Assembly (NCBI GenBank): GCA_001792895.1
Contig: MARA01000090.1
Coordinates: 1 to 41,940, forward strand
Source of the DNA: Lentinus brumalis
Lineage: Eukaryota > Basidiomycota > Agaricomycetes > Polyporales > Polyporaceae
Length of the DNA stretch: 41,940 nucleotides
Direction of reading: 5' to 3'
Shown: positions 8,385 to 20,408 of the stretch, piece after piece
Position numbering within the stretch: position 1 is the first letter of the stretch
Layout of the letters: each line of letters opens with the position of its first letter
The notes under the pieces: model-generated
What the model was told of the DNA's origin: nothing
The model's input: the letters and a program-made list of their open reading frames with translations, nothing else
The model's database searches: none
Program-made: the position numbers and the translations under genes

Positions 8385-11300
8385 TTAGTAGTCCGAGTCC
8401 TGGCGACGGGCAAGGAGAGCAGCACCGTACAGGTTGTGTGACATGCCCGTGGTGTTGTTCTTCGATGGGTATGTCGATGCGCAATAGTACACCAGCGCAA
8501 TGTCACCAAACCGCAACTCCTCTGTGCAACGCGGGAGAGAAGTGAGGTTCTCGTGACGGTACACAAGGGAGTCCACCTTGCCCCCGCTGAAGTACTCACG
8601 GGCATCCCACAGCCCAACTACGAGGCCAGTTAGTTCTCTCTGTTTCTTGCATACTAAACTCAAGGCAGACTTACTGTCATCTCCGTGCCCCCATACGGTC
8701 TTGTCGCGCATGTCTAGCAGGGAACGAGAAGGTTTGGCATTTGAGAGACCAGAACCAGTCGTGCTGCGACCGGGAGTGAACCCCATCCCCTTGATCTTGG
8801 GCACTGGAAGGAAGAATCAAAAAGATAATTCCGCGCAAACCAAGTATAAAAACATACCCTTCTTTGGGGTGCTGTTGGCAGCGGTGCCGCTATTGGCGAC
8901 CATGGTACGATAGGCGATGCCGTTGTACTTCTCCTCGGTCGTGTTGAGACCGTAAGAGGTGAACAACAAGGTCTCCTCACCAAAGACCGTGCCAAAGAAT
9001 GCAGCGGCACGGTCATGTTCACCATACATCGGAGCTCCACAAAGCTGCTTGGCAAGCTTGGAGTTGTCGTTGTATAGGCCTTGAGGGACAAGAATGTTAC
9101 AGGCCACCACCAGCACCACATCGACACAGATGAACCGAGATGGACGAACATCCCCAGTCGACTTTGCACAGAGGGTCAGAACCTTCGGCCTGTCTGGAAT
9201 GAAGGCATGGACCATCGCGTCTGCGGGATCATACCGAGCGGGGTTGATCACAAAGGGGTCGTCCTCTGGATTAGCGCGTCCCCCTGAATACAGCATGACC
9301 CGAAGCAAGGACCTATACAATTGCATGGCATCAGACACCGCCATGTAAAATATCATAAGACGTTGCTCACCGCCGACAGATGTCATACTGGTCCTCGCTG
9401 AATATGCCCTCATGCGGACGGATGACCATAATGGTATAGGCACCAAAGTCGGCACGGCACGGTCTGCCGTAAAAATCATGAGCTCTTCAAATGCACCACA
9501 TACGTGTTTGACAAAACTTACCGGAGACGGGGAAGACTGGAGTACGTTGGCAGGAGGACTGGGTCCAGGTTGTCGTAGTCCAGGACTCCCGAGGTGTCCT
9601 TGCCCTTGGCATGTACGTTCATCTCCAGCAGATTGTCGAGATAGTTGTCGTTGATCTGACGCAACTCTTCGGGAGATTGTGAAGGCTCCGGAACTGCGGA
9701 GGTGCTATCGTCCCTGGAACAATGGGTATATGAAGCAGCACCTCATGGCCATGGTAAGCAAAACAAAACTTACATGTCATAGCGTACACTCTTGCTCTTG
9801 GATCGAGCAGGAGTCCGCTCCCCGTCCTCTGGCTTGATCTTTATGCCGCGGATGCTACCAGAAAATGATTGAGAACAGTGCAAGTAAACATTTTATTGAA
9901 CAGACGTACGTGGAACCCAAATCCTCTACATCGTCATCGGTATCAAGGGCCGCAGAATCGGAGTTGTGAGTGAACAGACGGGTCTGACGTTCAAGTCTAC
10001 ATTGAGAGAAGAAATCATATAAGACGGCGTCCATTATTGTAGCACGGGTGCATTACTCCTCCTCATCGACCTCCTCCTCCGCGGGGTTGAAGAACTTGTC
10101 GCTGGAACTGAGTCAAGTGTCAGGTGAGGTCTATCTGTCAACAAAAGAGGACTTACTCGGGGGGAGTGACCTTGGAACCCATCTTGCCTTTCTGGAGCGC
10201 CTTAGCAATGGTCTGGCGGCGAGGGAGCGGAAGAACCTTCTGGGCACTGAAAACAGTTGAAGCAGTGCTATACAAGATATCAACATCAGAACTGTTGATA
10301 ACGAGAACGAAGTACTCACCGAGAGGCCTTCCTTCCCCGCGGAGGAGACTCCACCATGACGATGTCAGAGTCCTCAGCAGCAGTGTCTTCCTCCGCCTCA
10401 GAAGTATTGACACTGAAGTAAATGTTATCAGCAATGGTACATGAGAATATTCAGCACTGGACTTACCCAACGGTGCGGGTCTTCTTGGTGGGAGATGCGC
10501 TAGTGACAAGTCAGTAAATGAAACAATACCTGATTCAATGCAGCACATACCTTTCCTCCATAGCATCATCGGAATCGTCCCTGAAGGCAACATGAGACGA
10601 ATGTACAAAGCCATGGGGTATGCAGCTTACTCCTTGGCACGCTTGCCCCGCTTTGCAGGAGTCGGAACACGGGCTTTTATGGCGGAAGCCTTGGCCGAGG
10701 ACGCCTTGGTTGCAGCGGCCTTGGTTGCAGCGGCCTTGGTTGCAGCGGCCTTGGTTGCAGCGGCCTTGGTTGCAGCGGCCTTGGTTGCCTTGGTTGCTGC
10801 AGCCTTGGGCGTGGCAGCCTTGGTTGCCGCAGTCTTGGTGACCTTGGTCGCAGAGACCTTGGTCGCAGCGGCTTTAGGCTTGCTGTAAGAACGTAGAACA
10901 TGAGTTAGTCTGTGACACTAGAAAGGAATGTAAGACTTACTTGGGAGAGGGCGAGCCTTGGCTGACGGGCACTTCACCCTTTTTGAGAGTCCGGCTAGGC
11001 ACTGGGTTAGCAGGTATGATGTGTTCTACAAGTATGAGACATACGAGGCCTTGGGGGTACGCTCCACATTCTTCCGGGGGGTTGCGTACTCGGCCTCGTC
11101 TTCATCCTCGGTACCAGCGACAGAGGCCGTGTCAGCCTCGTCCTCACTGCTGCATACCCCAAAGCGTAAGAACTCCAGCATAGCACCAGTAATATGTGGA
11201 CTCACCCGATGTCCTCAGCTGTACGCTCCTCCATGCTATCACCGTCCTCTTCTCCGGCCTCTTCAGCGTCATCAATCTCCTCCTCCTCGCCCTCTTCCGC

Positions 11301-11682
11301 CTCACTGTCCACAAACTCCGGGCTATGCTTACTCAGAGACCTATCATGGTCGCAGCATAGGACAACTCACCTAATAGCCTTCTTGCGAGCTCCGCCTCGG
11401 CCAACCTTAGCAACTTGCTCGCTAAAAGACCATGAAAAAATCAGTAAAGTCGGTGGAGAAAAATAACATCAACATACCCTTTGGCGGCCTGGGTAGAAGC
11501 TAAACGGCGAGTAGCCGTCGCGGTCATCATCGGAGTGGCCTTGGCTGCCTTGGCCTTGGGCTTCGGGGCAGGACTAGCCTTGGTAGTGCTGTGGGTAGTA
11601 ACAAACTTCAGCTCCTACACAGGGTAAGACTATGATAAGGGATTACTCACGATTTGGCAGCAGCGGTTTTGCGAGGAGCCAT
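8385..11682 (-). CDS. Uncharacterised multi-exon protein with acidic tracts and histone-H1-like K/A/T repeat
   Basis: The gene runs from an ATG at 11682 (MAPRKTAAAK) to a TAA at 8385-8387 through about 14 exons with short introns. The N-terminal part is very basic and Ala/Lys rich (PKPKAKAAKATP), followed by acidic Glu/Asp tracts near 11,230-11,330 and 11,080-11,150. Next comes a Lys-Ala-Thr block (10,680-10,880) with six or so tandem AAATK units, as in the tail of linker histone H1. More acidic/serine segments follow. The C-terminal 400 or so residues (8385-9720) look globular, with segments such as DFGAYTIMVIRP, DPFVINPARYDP and AAAFFGTVFGEE. I do not recognise that domain. The charge pattern suggests a nuclear, chromatin- or nucleic-acid-associated protein, which is inference. 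It is divergently oriented to the next gene, with a 736-bp gap. Exon edges in the N-terminal half are approximate. Confidence 0.75.
10705..10790 (-). repeat. 15-bp tandem repeat coding AAATK
   Basis: The plus-strand unit TTGGTTGCAGCGGCC repeats about six times nearly perfectly. On the coding (minus) strand each unit encodes Ala-Ala-Ala-Thr-Lys. More diverged units extend to about 10,870. Near identity at third positions suggests recent slippage expansion within the H1-like part of the host gene. Confidence 0.9.
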
Positions 11683-12418
11683 TTCGAAGGGAGATGTGCA
11701 ATGATACAGAAGGATATAGAGCGGGATGAGCAGAGATGAGGGATGAGCAGAGATGAGGGATGCCGGATGAGCAGGGGGGATATTGGCCAAAGAATGGGAC
11801 GGGATCAAGAGGTCGAAGAGAAGTTCGGACTCTGGAGAATCCCAAAAAAATTGTGCTGCCTTTTATCCATTCTCAGAGGGCCTGCATTGCGTGATTCCGG
11901 AGTACGTGCCGGAGCCGGAAGGGCTGGGTTGTGCAGCTATCTTGTCGTGATGGCTCGCTTGAGTTCGCTAGTTCCTATCAGGAAGCATCACAGAGTTTCA
12001 ATGATTTCTTGGGCTGCAGGGATCCCTGATCACAAAAACACTTCCAGCGACATTTGGATTGAAAAATGCTTTCATTTGAGTGTAATCAATAGCAATGACG
12101 ATGGGAAGGGAAGGCCATAGGGAGAGGGAATGTCAGCGACCTGTGCAGGCCAGACGGATCGCGACCATGCCAGCAATTCGGCTGCAATCCCTGGTGAATG
12201 GATTTCCGGCTGCCAAGACACCTCCGGCCTGTATGCCACAATCCGACTGGTCAGTGGTCTTTGTCAGGGGATGGCGACATTCCAAAGAAGAAGGGCATGA
12301 GGCTGTCAGATATACTCACCTTGCGTATCTGGACTGCAGACGGTGCCCCATCCACCCTAGTCCTCCAGACTTTCCTCCCAACTTCAGCTTTGTGCGTTCT
12401 ATACTATTCACTGTGGCA
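11683..12418. other. Divergent intergenic region with 17-bp tandem repeat
   Basis: This 736-bp gap separates two genes transcribed away from each other and must hold both promoters. The 17-bp unit GGGATGAGCAGAGATGA occurs at 11723-11739 and 11740-11756, with a broken third copy up to about 11,776. No coding exon is supported. The shared 24-nt motif seen at 21-29 kb is absent here. Confidence 0.6.
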
Positions 12419-13732
12419 ATGTCGTTTTTGGGGCCCCTTCTCAACCATATGCGTGCGGATGCTCCCAAGTATCGTGAGTAACTGATGACTTTGCGGGCGT
12501 TTAGACAACTGACAGGAGCGCAGGGGAGATGTTGGAAGAGGAGATGCGTACGCGAATCAAGAGCGAGCCGGATTCGCAGCTGGCTAGCATTGGCGAGGTA
12601 AGCAACATCATAGACCAATGTTTGCAGACATGGAGCTGACCTCTGCAGCAGGGCTTTGATTATGACTCCTATATTCGGTTGTATGAGTTGCGCAAACCTC
12701 CCATGTTAGTCTTGGTGGACTATGATGAAGATCACCCCGCGAACGATGTTCAAGAGGAATGCACGTTCAAGGTGCAAGGGTACTTGGCAGATTGTTCTCT
12801 CCCTCCTATTCGACGCTACCAGTGAGTCTCTCAATTGATCCGCCCAGTATCCTTTGTCAAACAGAAACACACCTACCAGGATTCCTCGTAACCCAAACCT
12901 CCTCATCAATCTCAAGCAGTCCGTGACCTTGACTGGACTGGGGGGCGACACTTTTAATCAAGCAGTCCTTGGGTTGAGTACACTGTTCCAGGTCACAAAG
13001 GGGAAGGTTATGCAGCGTGGCGGCCAGTTGAGAGACTGGGCGCCAGGAGAGGCAGAGGGCAATCATACCTTGACTTTCAGTAGCCGATATCTCACGCCAG
13101 CCAAGGACATCTCTGATGATGATGTTCGTCCTGATCTGTCCGAGGTCATCGACCCCTTCAACGTTCTGCGTCCAGCCCTCCGCACTGAGGTGCACACCTT
13201 GGACAATGCGGTTTACTACTGGCAGCGGACTCGCTCTACAGTTGGGTAAGTTCAAGTTCAAATCCTGTCTTGAGCAGATGCACTTACAGCAATTGCCACA
13301 GAGGTCGGTTTATCAGCGACACCGCAACACCGGAGATATTCAGTCCGAGCAACATGGTGGAAGTGCGCTTTGCCCTGCATCTTGCCAAAGTCGGACGAGA
13401 CGAGTACATGTTCCTTCCAAAGCTGCGCTCAATCTGTCTGCTCAGTAACGAGGTTCAACGGGTAGGCAGATACATCATACATAAGTACTTACCAGGAGAA
13501 ACTTACCTATCTATCATAGGACTACAACATTGCCGCCATTCGAGCTATGACCCGCAAGGCGGTCTCCCCTTTGAAGAAGGTGAAGCGTAAGGCGGACTAC
13601 GGCCGCAATGACGGCGAGGATGACGGTGAGGGGTCTGGGTCTGCGGAACTTGGGGAACCGCCTCAGAAGGCCATGAAGCGTCTCAGTTTGAAGGACGACC
13701 GGCCGGAGGAGGTAGAGATGGAGTCTGCTTAG
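12419..13732 (+). CDS. Uncharacterised six-exon protein (346 aa)
   Basis: The exons are 12419-12473, 12524-12597, 12649-12821, 12880-13245, 13302-13461 and 13520-13732. They total 1041 nt and all phases join in frame. The N-terminus is MSFLGPLLNHMRADAPK and is followed by a short acidic/basic helix. The central region holds LINLKQSVTLTGLGGDTF, a hydrophobic FNQAVLGLSTLFQVTKG segment, RDWAPG and PEIFSPSNMVEVRFAL, which look like a beta-rich globular fold. The C-terminus is basic then acidic (SPLKKVKRKADY, then DGEDDGEGSG), with a likely nuclear localisation signal. No known domain is recognised. From memory the pattern resembles proteins repeated in many mushroom genomes, with no assigned function. 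It is convergent with the next gene, 204 bp from stop to stop. Confidence 0.85.
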
Positions 13733-13936
13733 AGGTGTATTCTATAGACGGGTCTTGAACAGTATGCCGTTCTTTTGGACGCTACTTATTGCTTTGTAAT
13801 TGCGCATTGGTGGTTCTATATTCAATGACTTGGGGATGTTATGACAAGAGTCGTGCAACAGAATAAGTATCACACCGTCACGGTTTCCGCAGGAAATCTA
13901 GACACCATCAGAATGAAGGAGGGAAACGCAACCTGG

Positions 13937-16900
13937 CTAATTCACGACGCGCTGGTATTTACAAAGGGCATGTTCTAGCATAATCGCATCAAACCCCATC
14001 CAGGCCCGTTCCTCCTCCGTGAACGCTTTCTCAACCGCGGTGTAAACAGACTTGAAGCAACCAATAACATCCGCACAGGACGCTTTTGGTGCCAAAGGCT
14101 GTCCAATAGCCTTGAGACCGTTCCAGGATCCCAACTTCATACCGTGGATCACGTTCCCGACCTCGTCCAAGGAGGGACGGGCGACCCGCCCGGCGTATAC
14201 AAAGTCTGCTGTGAGGAGATAACCGGTCAGACTACCGCATAGAGGAAAGAGTTTCTCCTTCTCCTCGGTAACAGCTTGAGTCCACTGCAGGAAGTCCAAG
14301 AATTGAATCTTCTTGTCTTCGGGATTGTTGCTGTCCTTGTTCTGTGCTTCCTGCCACATGGTCCGGAAGTCCTCCTCGAGCAGAAAGTAGTTCTCGGGTC
14401 AGTCCAGGCCTTGTAGAACCGCTGGATTTGCGGTTGCCCATATGATGACATGTTGAGGACACCGGTAAGGGACTTCCGTATTGTGTCGTTGTCTGTGCCG
14501 TCGTAGCCATGGAGGACAAGAGTGTTCTGCCACTGCTCCAAACTGGAGTAGTAGGAAGACGAACGAAGTGTGAGAAGCAGGGGAGAGTTGAACAGATGGG
14601 AGCGTGTGAGGACGCAGCTAGCGAAACCGCCGGGAAGGTCGATGATGTCTGGATGGAAAGCACCTCCTGGTCCCCGCACCTTGATGCGAGATCGTCCGTG
14701 TTCACGCATTGGTAGGAAGCGGTCGAGATCCGATGCGATCCGCCTCTGAACTGACGTGAACGAGCTGGAAGAGGGATCACGGACAACCGCCATAGCGTCG
14801 CGCAGGAATTGTATCAACAGATGAACGCCTTGCTGTGCAGGAGTAGCCACAGGAGGCAGAACTGCAAGGGGTTTGCTCCGCGCTGCCGCCGCCGCCGAGG
14901 CTCGACGAGCGATGGGTCGGGTCGGGCTGGCCGAGGTAGATCCAGTGTCGACTTGGGTTGGGTCGACCGCAGCAGCAGGACCGCTTCTATGAGCTTGCGA
15001 GGACGACGGGGTTGTTGCATGCCGAGGAAGTGCAGGAAGTGCGGACTGTAGGGCGCAGGAAACCTCATGAAGGGATGTCTGACAACGAGCCCGAGCAGCG
15101 GAGATCCGCTGAAGCAACCTGGCCTCGCGGGAATCCGGCGATGCTATGGGGTGGGCCTGGAGAGCTTTGATGAAGGGGTGGAAGTCGGAGACTCTAAAGG
15201 ATGTTGGACGGGTTCCGCGCCGGCCAAGAATGCGTGCTCCAACAGACTGGTGTGCATTCCAGATCTCCGGCAGGAGTAGAACGTCTTCGTTTGGGATTGT
15301 TTGCAGGAGGAAGACGACGAAGTACGCGGAAAATTGCTTTGTGCGAGCGGGAAATCCGAGCCAACACTCCAAAACAGACACGAGTGCATCCGTCACGGCC
15401 AAAGTGATGGTTTCTCTGGATGTGCGAGGGGCAGCAACACGGGCGGAGCTCTCGCCGACAACCAAGTTGGGGCAGTAGTCTCTGCTGCATAGCGTCTTCG
15501 ACTTCCGGGATCGCACCGTGAAGAAGATGTCACGAACGAGACGTTCGAACCAGTCCGAGGACTTCCGAAGAGCGTGCTGGGACTTAAGGAGCCGGCCGAC
15601 TAGAATGGCTGCGGCATCGACGCAGGATACCGTGAGCCACGTCCAAGCCGCAGCGTTGCAAAGCATGAGCCGACGTCGCTCCAGCGCGATGTTCAATGCA
15701 ATGAGATCGGCACTAAGCTGTCGGACGCGGTGTCCACTCCACATCTGTACGACGCAGCCCGCGAATTCGTCCGATATGCTGCCCGGGGATTCGGCACGCC
15801 ATTTTGCAAGGAAGGTATCCACGTCACGGTCGCACCCAGATGGCGCAGGGATGCCAGAAGCGACGTCCTCGTATTCCGTTAGGACCTCAGCGAGGCGTGC
15901 TTGCGATAGGGAGTCCAGCACCGGCTGGTAGCCTATGACCGAAAACGTCAGTACGACCGGTTGTTAGTCTTGCAGGGGACACGTACAAGTGATACTGCTG
16001 CTCTGGGCCTTGCAAAGATTGCGAGAGCTGTCATTTTGGGAGCTAGACAACTCAGTGGGAATATCTGCTGCCAAATCTGCAGGGAATGCAATATGCTCAA
16101 TGTCTTATGCCGGCGTATGAGAACACGCATCACGTACGTTCTTCTTCCTGAGACTGCAGTTCGTCGTCCTCAGGCTCCGTTTCAGTCGAGTAGCTGCGGC
16201 TCTCGTGGGACGGTTCTGGCAGACGAGGCAGACCGCACTTCATGGTGTTGGGCCAGTCACCTCCACGCTCGCTTTCCATCCCACAAGAATCATCTGCACT
16301 CAGATCTACACGCCGTCATCAGTAATTATAAATTGTCACAACCATGGATTCGACCGACATGTCAAAGAACGTAATGAGTACCGAGTGCCCTGCGCATCGT
16401 TGGAACCAGACAACACCCGCTGCTCCCTCCGTGCGGTCGCACGCAGGTGCGGAGGCCGCGGCGGCATCTGTACAAAGTCGAAACGTTCTGTAAAGCAGTC
16501 CTCAGTATGTATTGCCATGTACACACAGTTGGGAACGGTTGCTTACGGCGATTGTTAGACCGTTCCGGACGCCGGGCATCGTCGTCAACGTCCGTGTCCG
16601 ACAACTCTTCCGTGCCCGAGGCGACTGCTTTACCTTTGGCCTTACGGTTCTTCAACGCGACTGGACGCGTCCCGTTCGCGCGATGATCATGCTCAGTCTT
16701 CTTGAGTAGAGACCGTTGCTTACGGCGATTCGTAGACGGTTTTGGAGGCCATGCATCCTCGTCAACGTCCATGTCCGACAACTCTTCTGCCGCCAAGGCA
16801 ACTGCTTTACCGTTGGCCTTACGCTTCTTGAATGCAATTGGACGTGTCCCGTTCGCGCGACCGTCATGCTCAGGCTTCTTGAGCTTCTTGGTCAAACGGA

Positions 16901-19051
16901 CCTCTGTAGAGATCTGGCAGTGAGTAGTCTGCAGACGCATAGTAGCACACTTCGCTCACCATCGTCATCCGCTTCATATGCCTCATCGTCCTCCCTAGCA
17001 CGTTTGAGCCCTGTAAGTACAGTCAGTTAGCCACAGAAAGACACGTTGAAAGCGACTGCAACTGACCAGGTCCCTTGCCAGCCTGCTTCGCCTTTCCCTT
17101 GGACCGCTTATTCCGCTTCGCTCTTTCCTCTCGTTCCTTCTCTTCTCGCTCGCGCTCCGCCTTCTCGTGACGCAGGTGGATGACGTGGGGGATAAAGGAC
17201 GCGACACGGTTCTTGTGTTGCTCCCACTGCTTCGCTGCCTCTGCTCTGGCCGCCGTGGTGGCATCGTCAATCCCGGGGGCTAACGACCAAGGCTTAGGCA
17301 GGAGGGCAGTGGGGCGGTCGCTGGTAGACGGCATGGAGAGGCACTCCCTGAACTTTGCAACGTCAAAGGAAGGACGGGACGAGGTGGGGATTTGCCGCGT
17401 GAAGAAGTGGATCATCTGACAAAGAGACCGATAATACCAGTTTAAGAACGCCTGGTCAGTCGTAAGGGTGGGTCCCTCTGAGAGCCAATTGGCGCAGTTG
17501 GTGGAGAAGGTCTGGGAGTCAAAACTGAACATAGTTAGTCTACTGTACGCAAAGCTATACTTGGAACAGCAGCACTCACAGAGCGTTCGTCATCTCCGGA
17601 GGCAATGAAAACAACTTCCCTTCAGGAAGAGCACCGAAACCAATCATGGAGTCCCCGTCCATGGATGCCCGAGGCGGGTAGCAAACAATGACGCAGCGAT
17701 ATGAAGTCTTGTCTGGTGTCTGTCCCGGAGGGGCTGTCGGGGGGAAACCGCCGTGGAACTGCAGACCAGAGAAACAGGTGGTTATAATGCCGCGTTGCTC
17801 TGTACACAAAACGAACACTCATGAGCTACAACTTCGCCCAGATATGAGCAACGCCCTGACCAATCGCCACGCCGATGTCCGCCATGAAATAACCCGGGCT
17901 GTCATTTTGTGACAGACGGTTCATGCTAATCATGCATGTGTAACCGCCCTCCGAGTCGTGCTCGTCGATGTGCTTGCCGGCGAACTGACCAAGGTCGCGA
18001 GAGAAATGGTCGGCTGTAAGACTGGGCGTTGGTATGGGGACGGTGGTTTAGTAATAGGAGATGCATACCTGCGAGCGCATCGTGCGACTTGGTCGCCGCG
18101 ATGTTCATCTGCATGGTCGGTGATACGACGTTGTCCTCGTCGCCGATACGAGGCAGGTTGTTGACCTCCGCTTGAACCTGCATCGCTTGAAAATAAGCGG
18201 GAGGGGCGCGCTGGAGACTGGCAACGGCTACAGGTGCGGCGGTCTGTCCCTATGTAGTGAGCACGCAGCCCTACGAGAGTACACACACAAAGACATACCT
18301 GAATCACTTTCTTCCGCAAGTCGTGGTGGGCTGTGCGGTCACCGTATACCTTCGCCCCCACCGCAGGTGATGTCAGGTTGCGCTGAATCTGATATGACTG
18401 CGCAACCGTGTAGCAACGCTCCGACGTTGCAATGTTCACAGCGTAATCGCTGCGCTCCCAATGAATGCCGCCGCACCACACCCCATCAACCTTACGAGCC
18501 TTCTCCGCGTCCATCAGTTCCTCCGAGCCGAGGATATCCTCCTGCAGATCCTGAAGCGACTTCGCCATGCCTTCGGGCAATGCATCTCTGAGAGACAATG
18601 AGAATTGAACGTACATGACCAGAAGACGATAGTTTACCCTCCAGTAACCCATACAACCGGATGATCCTCCTCCTCCTCACCACTACCGTGAGCATCGCGG
18701 GCAAGTACGTAGTCGCCGGGCTTGAGCTTGAGGAAACCTTCGCGCGCAAGCTCAGATACAAAGGGAGAAAGATCTGGTGCTGGTAGTGCACGTACCGGCC
18801 TCAGTGACTGCCTCCTCTGTCCCATCGGGGAACACGAGCTGCTTTGCGAACTCATAATACTCCAAGTTGCCCTTCTCCGAGGTGTCGTGGACGTATACGA
18901 AGATGCGGCCCTTCTGCTTGTCGGTCGAGGGAACGAGAGGGTGCTCTTCGTACTCGTAGATGACAGGGAGTCGAGGATGACGACCAGGTAGGGACACCAC
19001 GTGCGATGCAGGCATGACAAACTTGTCGTACTTGTGCTGGTGCGAGGACAT
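13937..19051 (-). CDS. TET/JBP-like 2-oxoglutarate/Fe(II) dioxygenase, large 13-exon protein
   Basis: The exons (5' to 3') are 19051-18796, 18737-18638, 18587-18299, 18249-18069, 18013-17861, 17799-17580, 17524-17067, 17010-16960, 16903-16547, 16467-16417 (edges tentative), 16305-16138, 16076-15987 and 15932-13937. Every phase matches. The product is about 1456 aa if one break is ignored. Residues 276-365 fit a double-stranded beta-helix dioxygenase: iron ligands H290-I-D292 (codons 17964-17972) and H342 in FSGLQFHGG (codon 17753-17755), and a 2-oxoglutarate Arg R361 in SYRCVIVCYPP. H-to-H spacing and context fit the TET/JBP family, which oxidises 5-methylcytosine or thymine in DNA. The substrate here is inferred. 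A charged coiled coil (AEREREEKEREERAKRNKR), a duplicated basic/acidic segment and a C-terminal 650-residue region of unknown fold follow. At 14396-14398 the frame shifts, and one extra C would restore it. Confidence 0.8.
16541..16894 (-). repeat. 177-bp in-frame tandem duplication inside the TET/JBP-like gene
   Basis: Two copies with a 177-bp period start at 16541 and 16718 (both begin GCTTACGGCGATT on the plus strand). Each encodes 59 residues: a basic stretch around RANGTRP, then KGKAVA or NGKAVA, an acidic EELSD-DVD segment and NRRKQ. The copies differ at scattered sites, so the duplication is not recent. A splice donor (GTAAGC) lies at the edge of the downstream copy. Confidence 0.9.
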
Positions 19052-19568
19052 GGCGGATATGGTCTATAAAATGAGCAGATGCGTTTGAGACCTGACATCG
19101 TGGACGTGTATTCAAGGAGGACAGGCATCATGCGGAAAGGTCTAGCGGCCAATTGTGCCTGCCTGATGGAGATGAAAGCGAAGAGCAAAAACCACATACT
19201 GAAACTCGAGATGGCAGGAGGACTGACAGTGCAAAAATGGATATCCGGGGGGAAGAAGACCTGAGTGTAGAGACGGCCGGGGAAGTCGACAGAGCAGAGG
19301 ACCGGGCAGGGGCAGCTGCAAGAGCGTCCGACACCTGCCCTAAATCGCAGAAAAGGAGGGCCTCTCTGCGCCGGGCGGACGGCCTTACACAACCGTCCTA
19401 GGTTATTGGCCATGTTTTATGCATATTGTTAGTGCCCATGGCTATTTTCATTGTGTAAGATGTGTGCACTAGACTACACAGCGAATAGTACCTTTTCATG
19501 GATGAATTCTACACCAATACTCCCTGGGGATGCTTGGGGGGCGGCACCGCCAGACTCGGGCTGGGTCC
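19052..19568. other. Upstream region of the TET/JBP-like gene
   Basis: No coding exon is supported in this stretch between the dioxygenase start and the hairpin repeats. The sequence TCTATAAAATGAG at about 19,063 could hold a TATA-like element on either strand, but nothing fixes it. Confidence 0.35.
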
Positions 19569-19808
19569 CCAAGCTTCGGAAGCGCTGTAATTCGCGCCGG
19601 CGCCAAAAACATGGCGGAAAAGTGTCGTCGCCTGGCCAGAAATGACGTACGACGACACTTTTCCGCCATGTTTTTGGCGCCCGCGCCCAAGCTTCAGAAG
19701 CGCCGTAATTTGCGCGGGCGCCAAAAACATGGCGGAAAAGTGTCGTCGTACGTCATTTCTGGCCAGGCGACGACACTTTTCCGCCATGTTTTTGGCGCCG
19801 CGCGAATT
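19569..19808. repeat. Tandem 118-bp unit containing 83-bp hairpins with opposite loop orientation
   Basis: A 32-bp arm starting GGCGCCAAAAACATGG lies at 19599-19630 and 19717-19748. Its exact reverse complement lies at 19650-19681 and 19768-19799. Each pair encloses a 19-nt loop, and the second loop (19749-19767) is the exact reverse complement of the first (19631-19649). The flanks form a direct repeat with a 118-bp period (AAGCTTCGGAAGCGC at 19571, AAGCTTCAGAAGCGC at 19689). AATTCGCGC at the left and GCGCGAATT at the right extend the outer symmetry. It could be a MITE-like element or a recombination-prone palindrome. No ORF of note is inside. Confidence 0.93.
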
Positions 19809-20408
19809 TCCGTCATCAGGATGCAACATTATATACCTATCAGTAAGAAGTAAGCAGGCACTGCAAAGCTTACCTTTATAAATCCGCCTATAAATCTTGG
19901 GGGTCTCGATTTACATGAAGTCTTGAAGGAACCGCGACCGACTGGTCCCTCCGAGAGCCGCGAGTGCGTGTTGGCTTGAGAGAACCTACCAGTGTTTTCC
20001 CTGCGACGTGCGCAGGCGGCGGGCGGCGGGCGGCGCGTGCTCGTTGGCTTGCCATGAATATACCAGTCTCTTCCCCGCGACCAGCAAGGGCGGTGTGCAC
20101 CAGTTAGCTTGAGAGAAGGTCGAGGTGTTTTCCGGGGGATGCGCAAAGCCTGCGGGACATGTCTGAGTAGGGAGGCGGACGTAAGCAGCGACATTGCGCT
20201 TGTGTATGCCAATTTGACACAGTATGTACATGACAATGGTTCAGAATGTATCTGGTCCATCCGCGGATAGACATATACCAACTACAAATTGTAGCTTCGA
20301 TAACTCACCTTTTCAGGAGCGATTGTTGCTTGTCGTGGTTGTCAAATCATCAGGCAGTGTCGAGGAGGAGTGGCGCGGACTCGTCGGGCAGGAGCGCGCG
20401 ATATCGTC
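19809..20408. other. Non-coding stretch with degenerate tandem repeats
   Basis: Between about 19,967 and 20,165 three diverged units begin with a TTGGCTTG- or TTAGCTTG-like start (near 19,971, 20,043 and 20,104). Each carries a CCAGT-like and a TTTTCC- or TTCCCC-like block followed by GCG-rich sequence. The 150-codon minus-strand ORF here follows the repeats and has no recognisable domain. No gene is supported. Confidence 0.45.
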
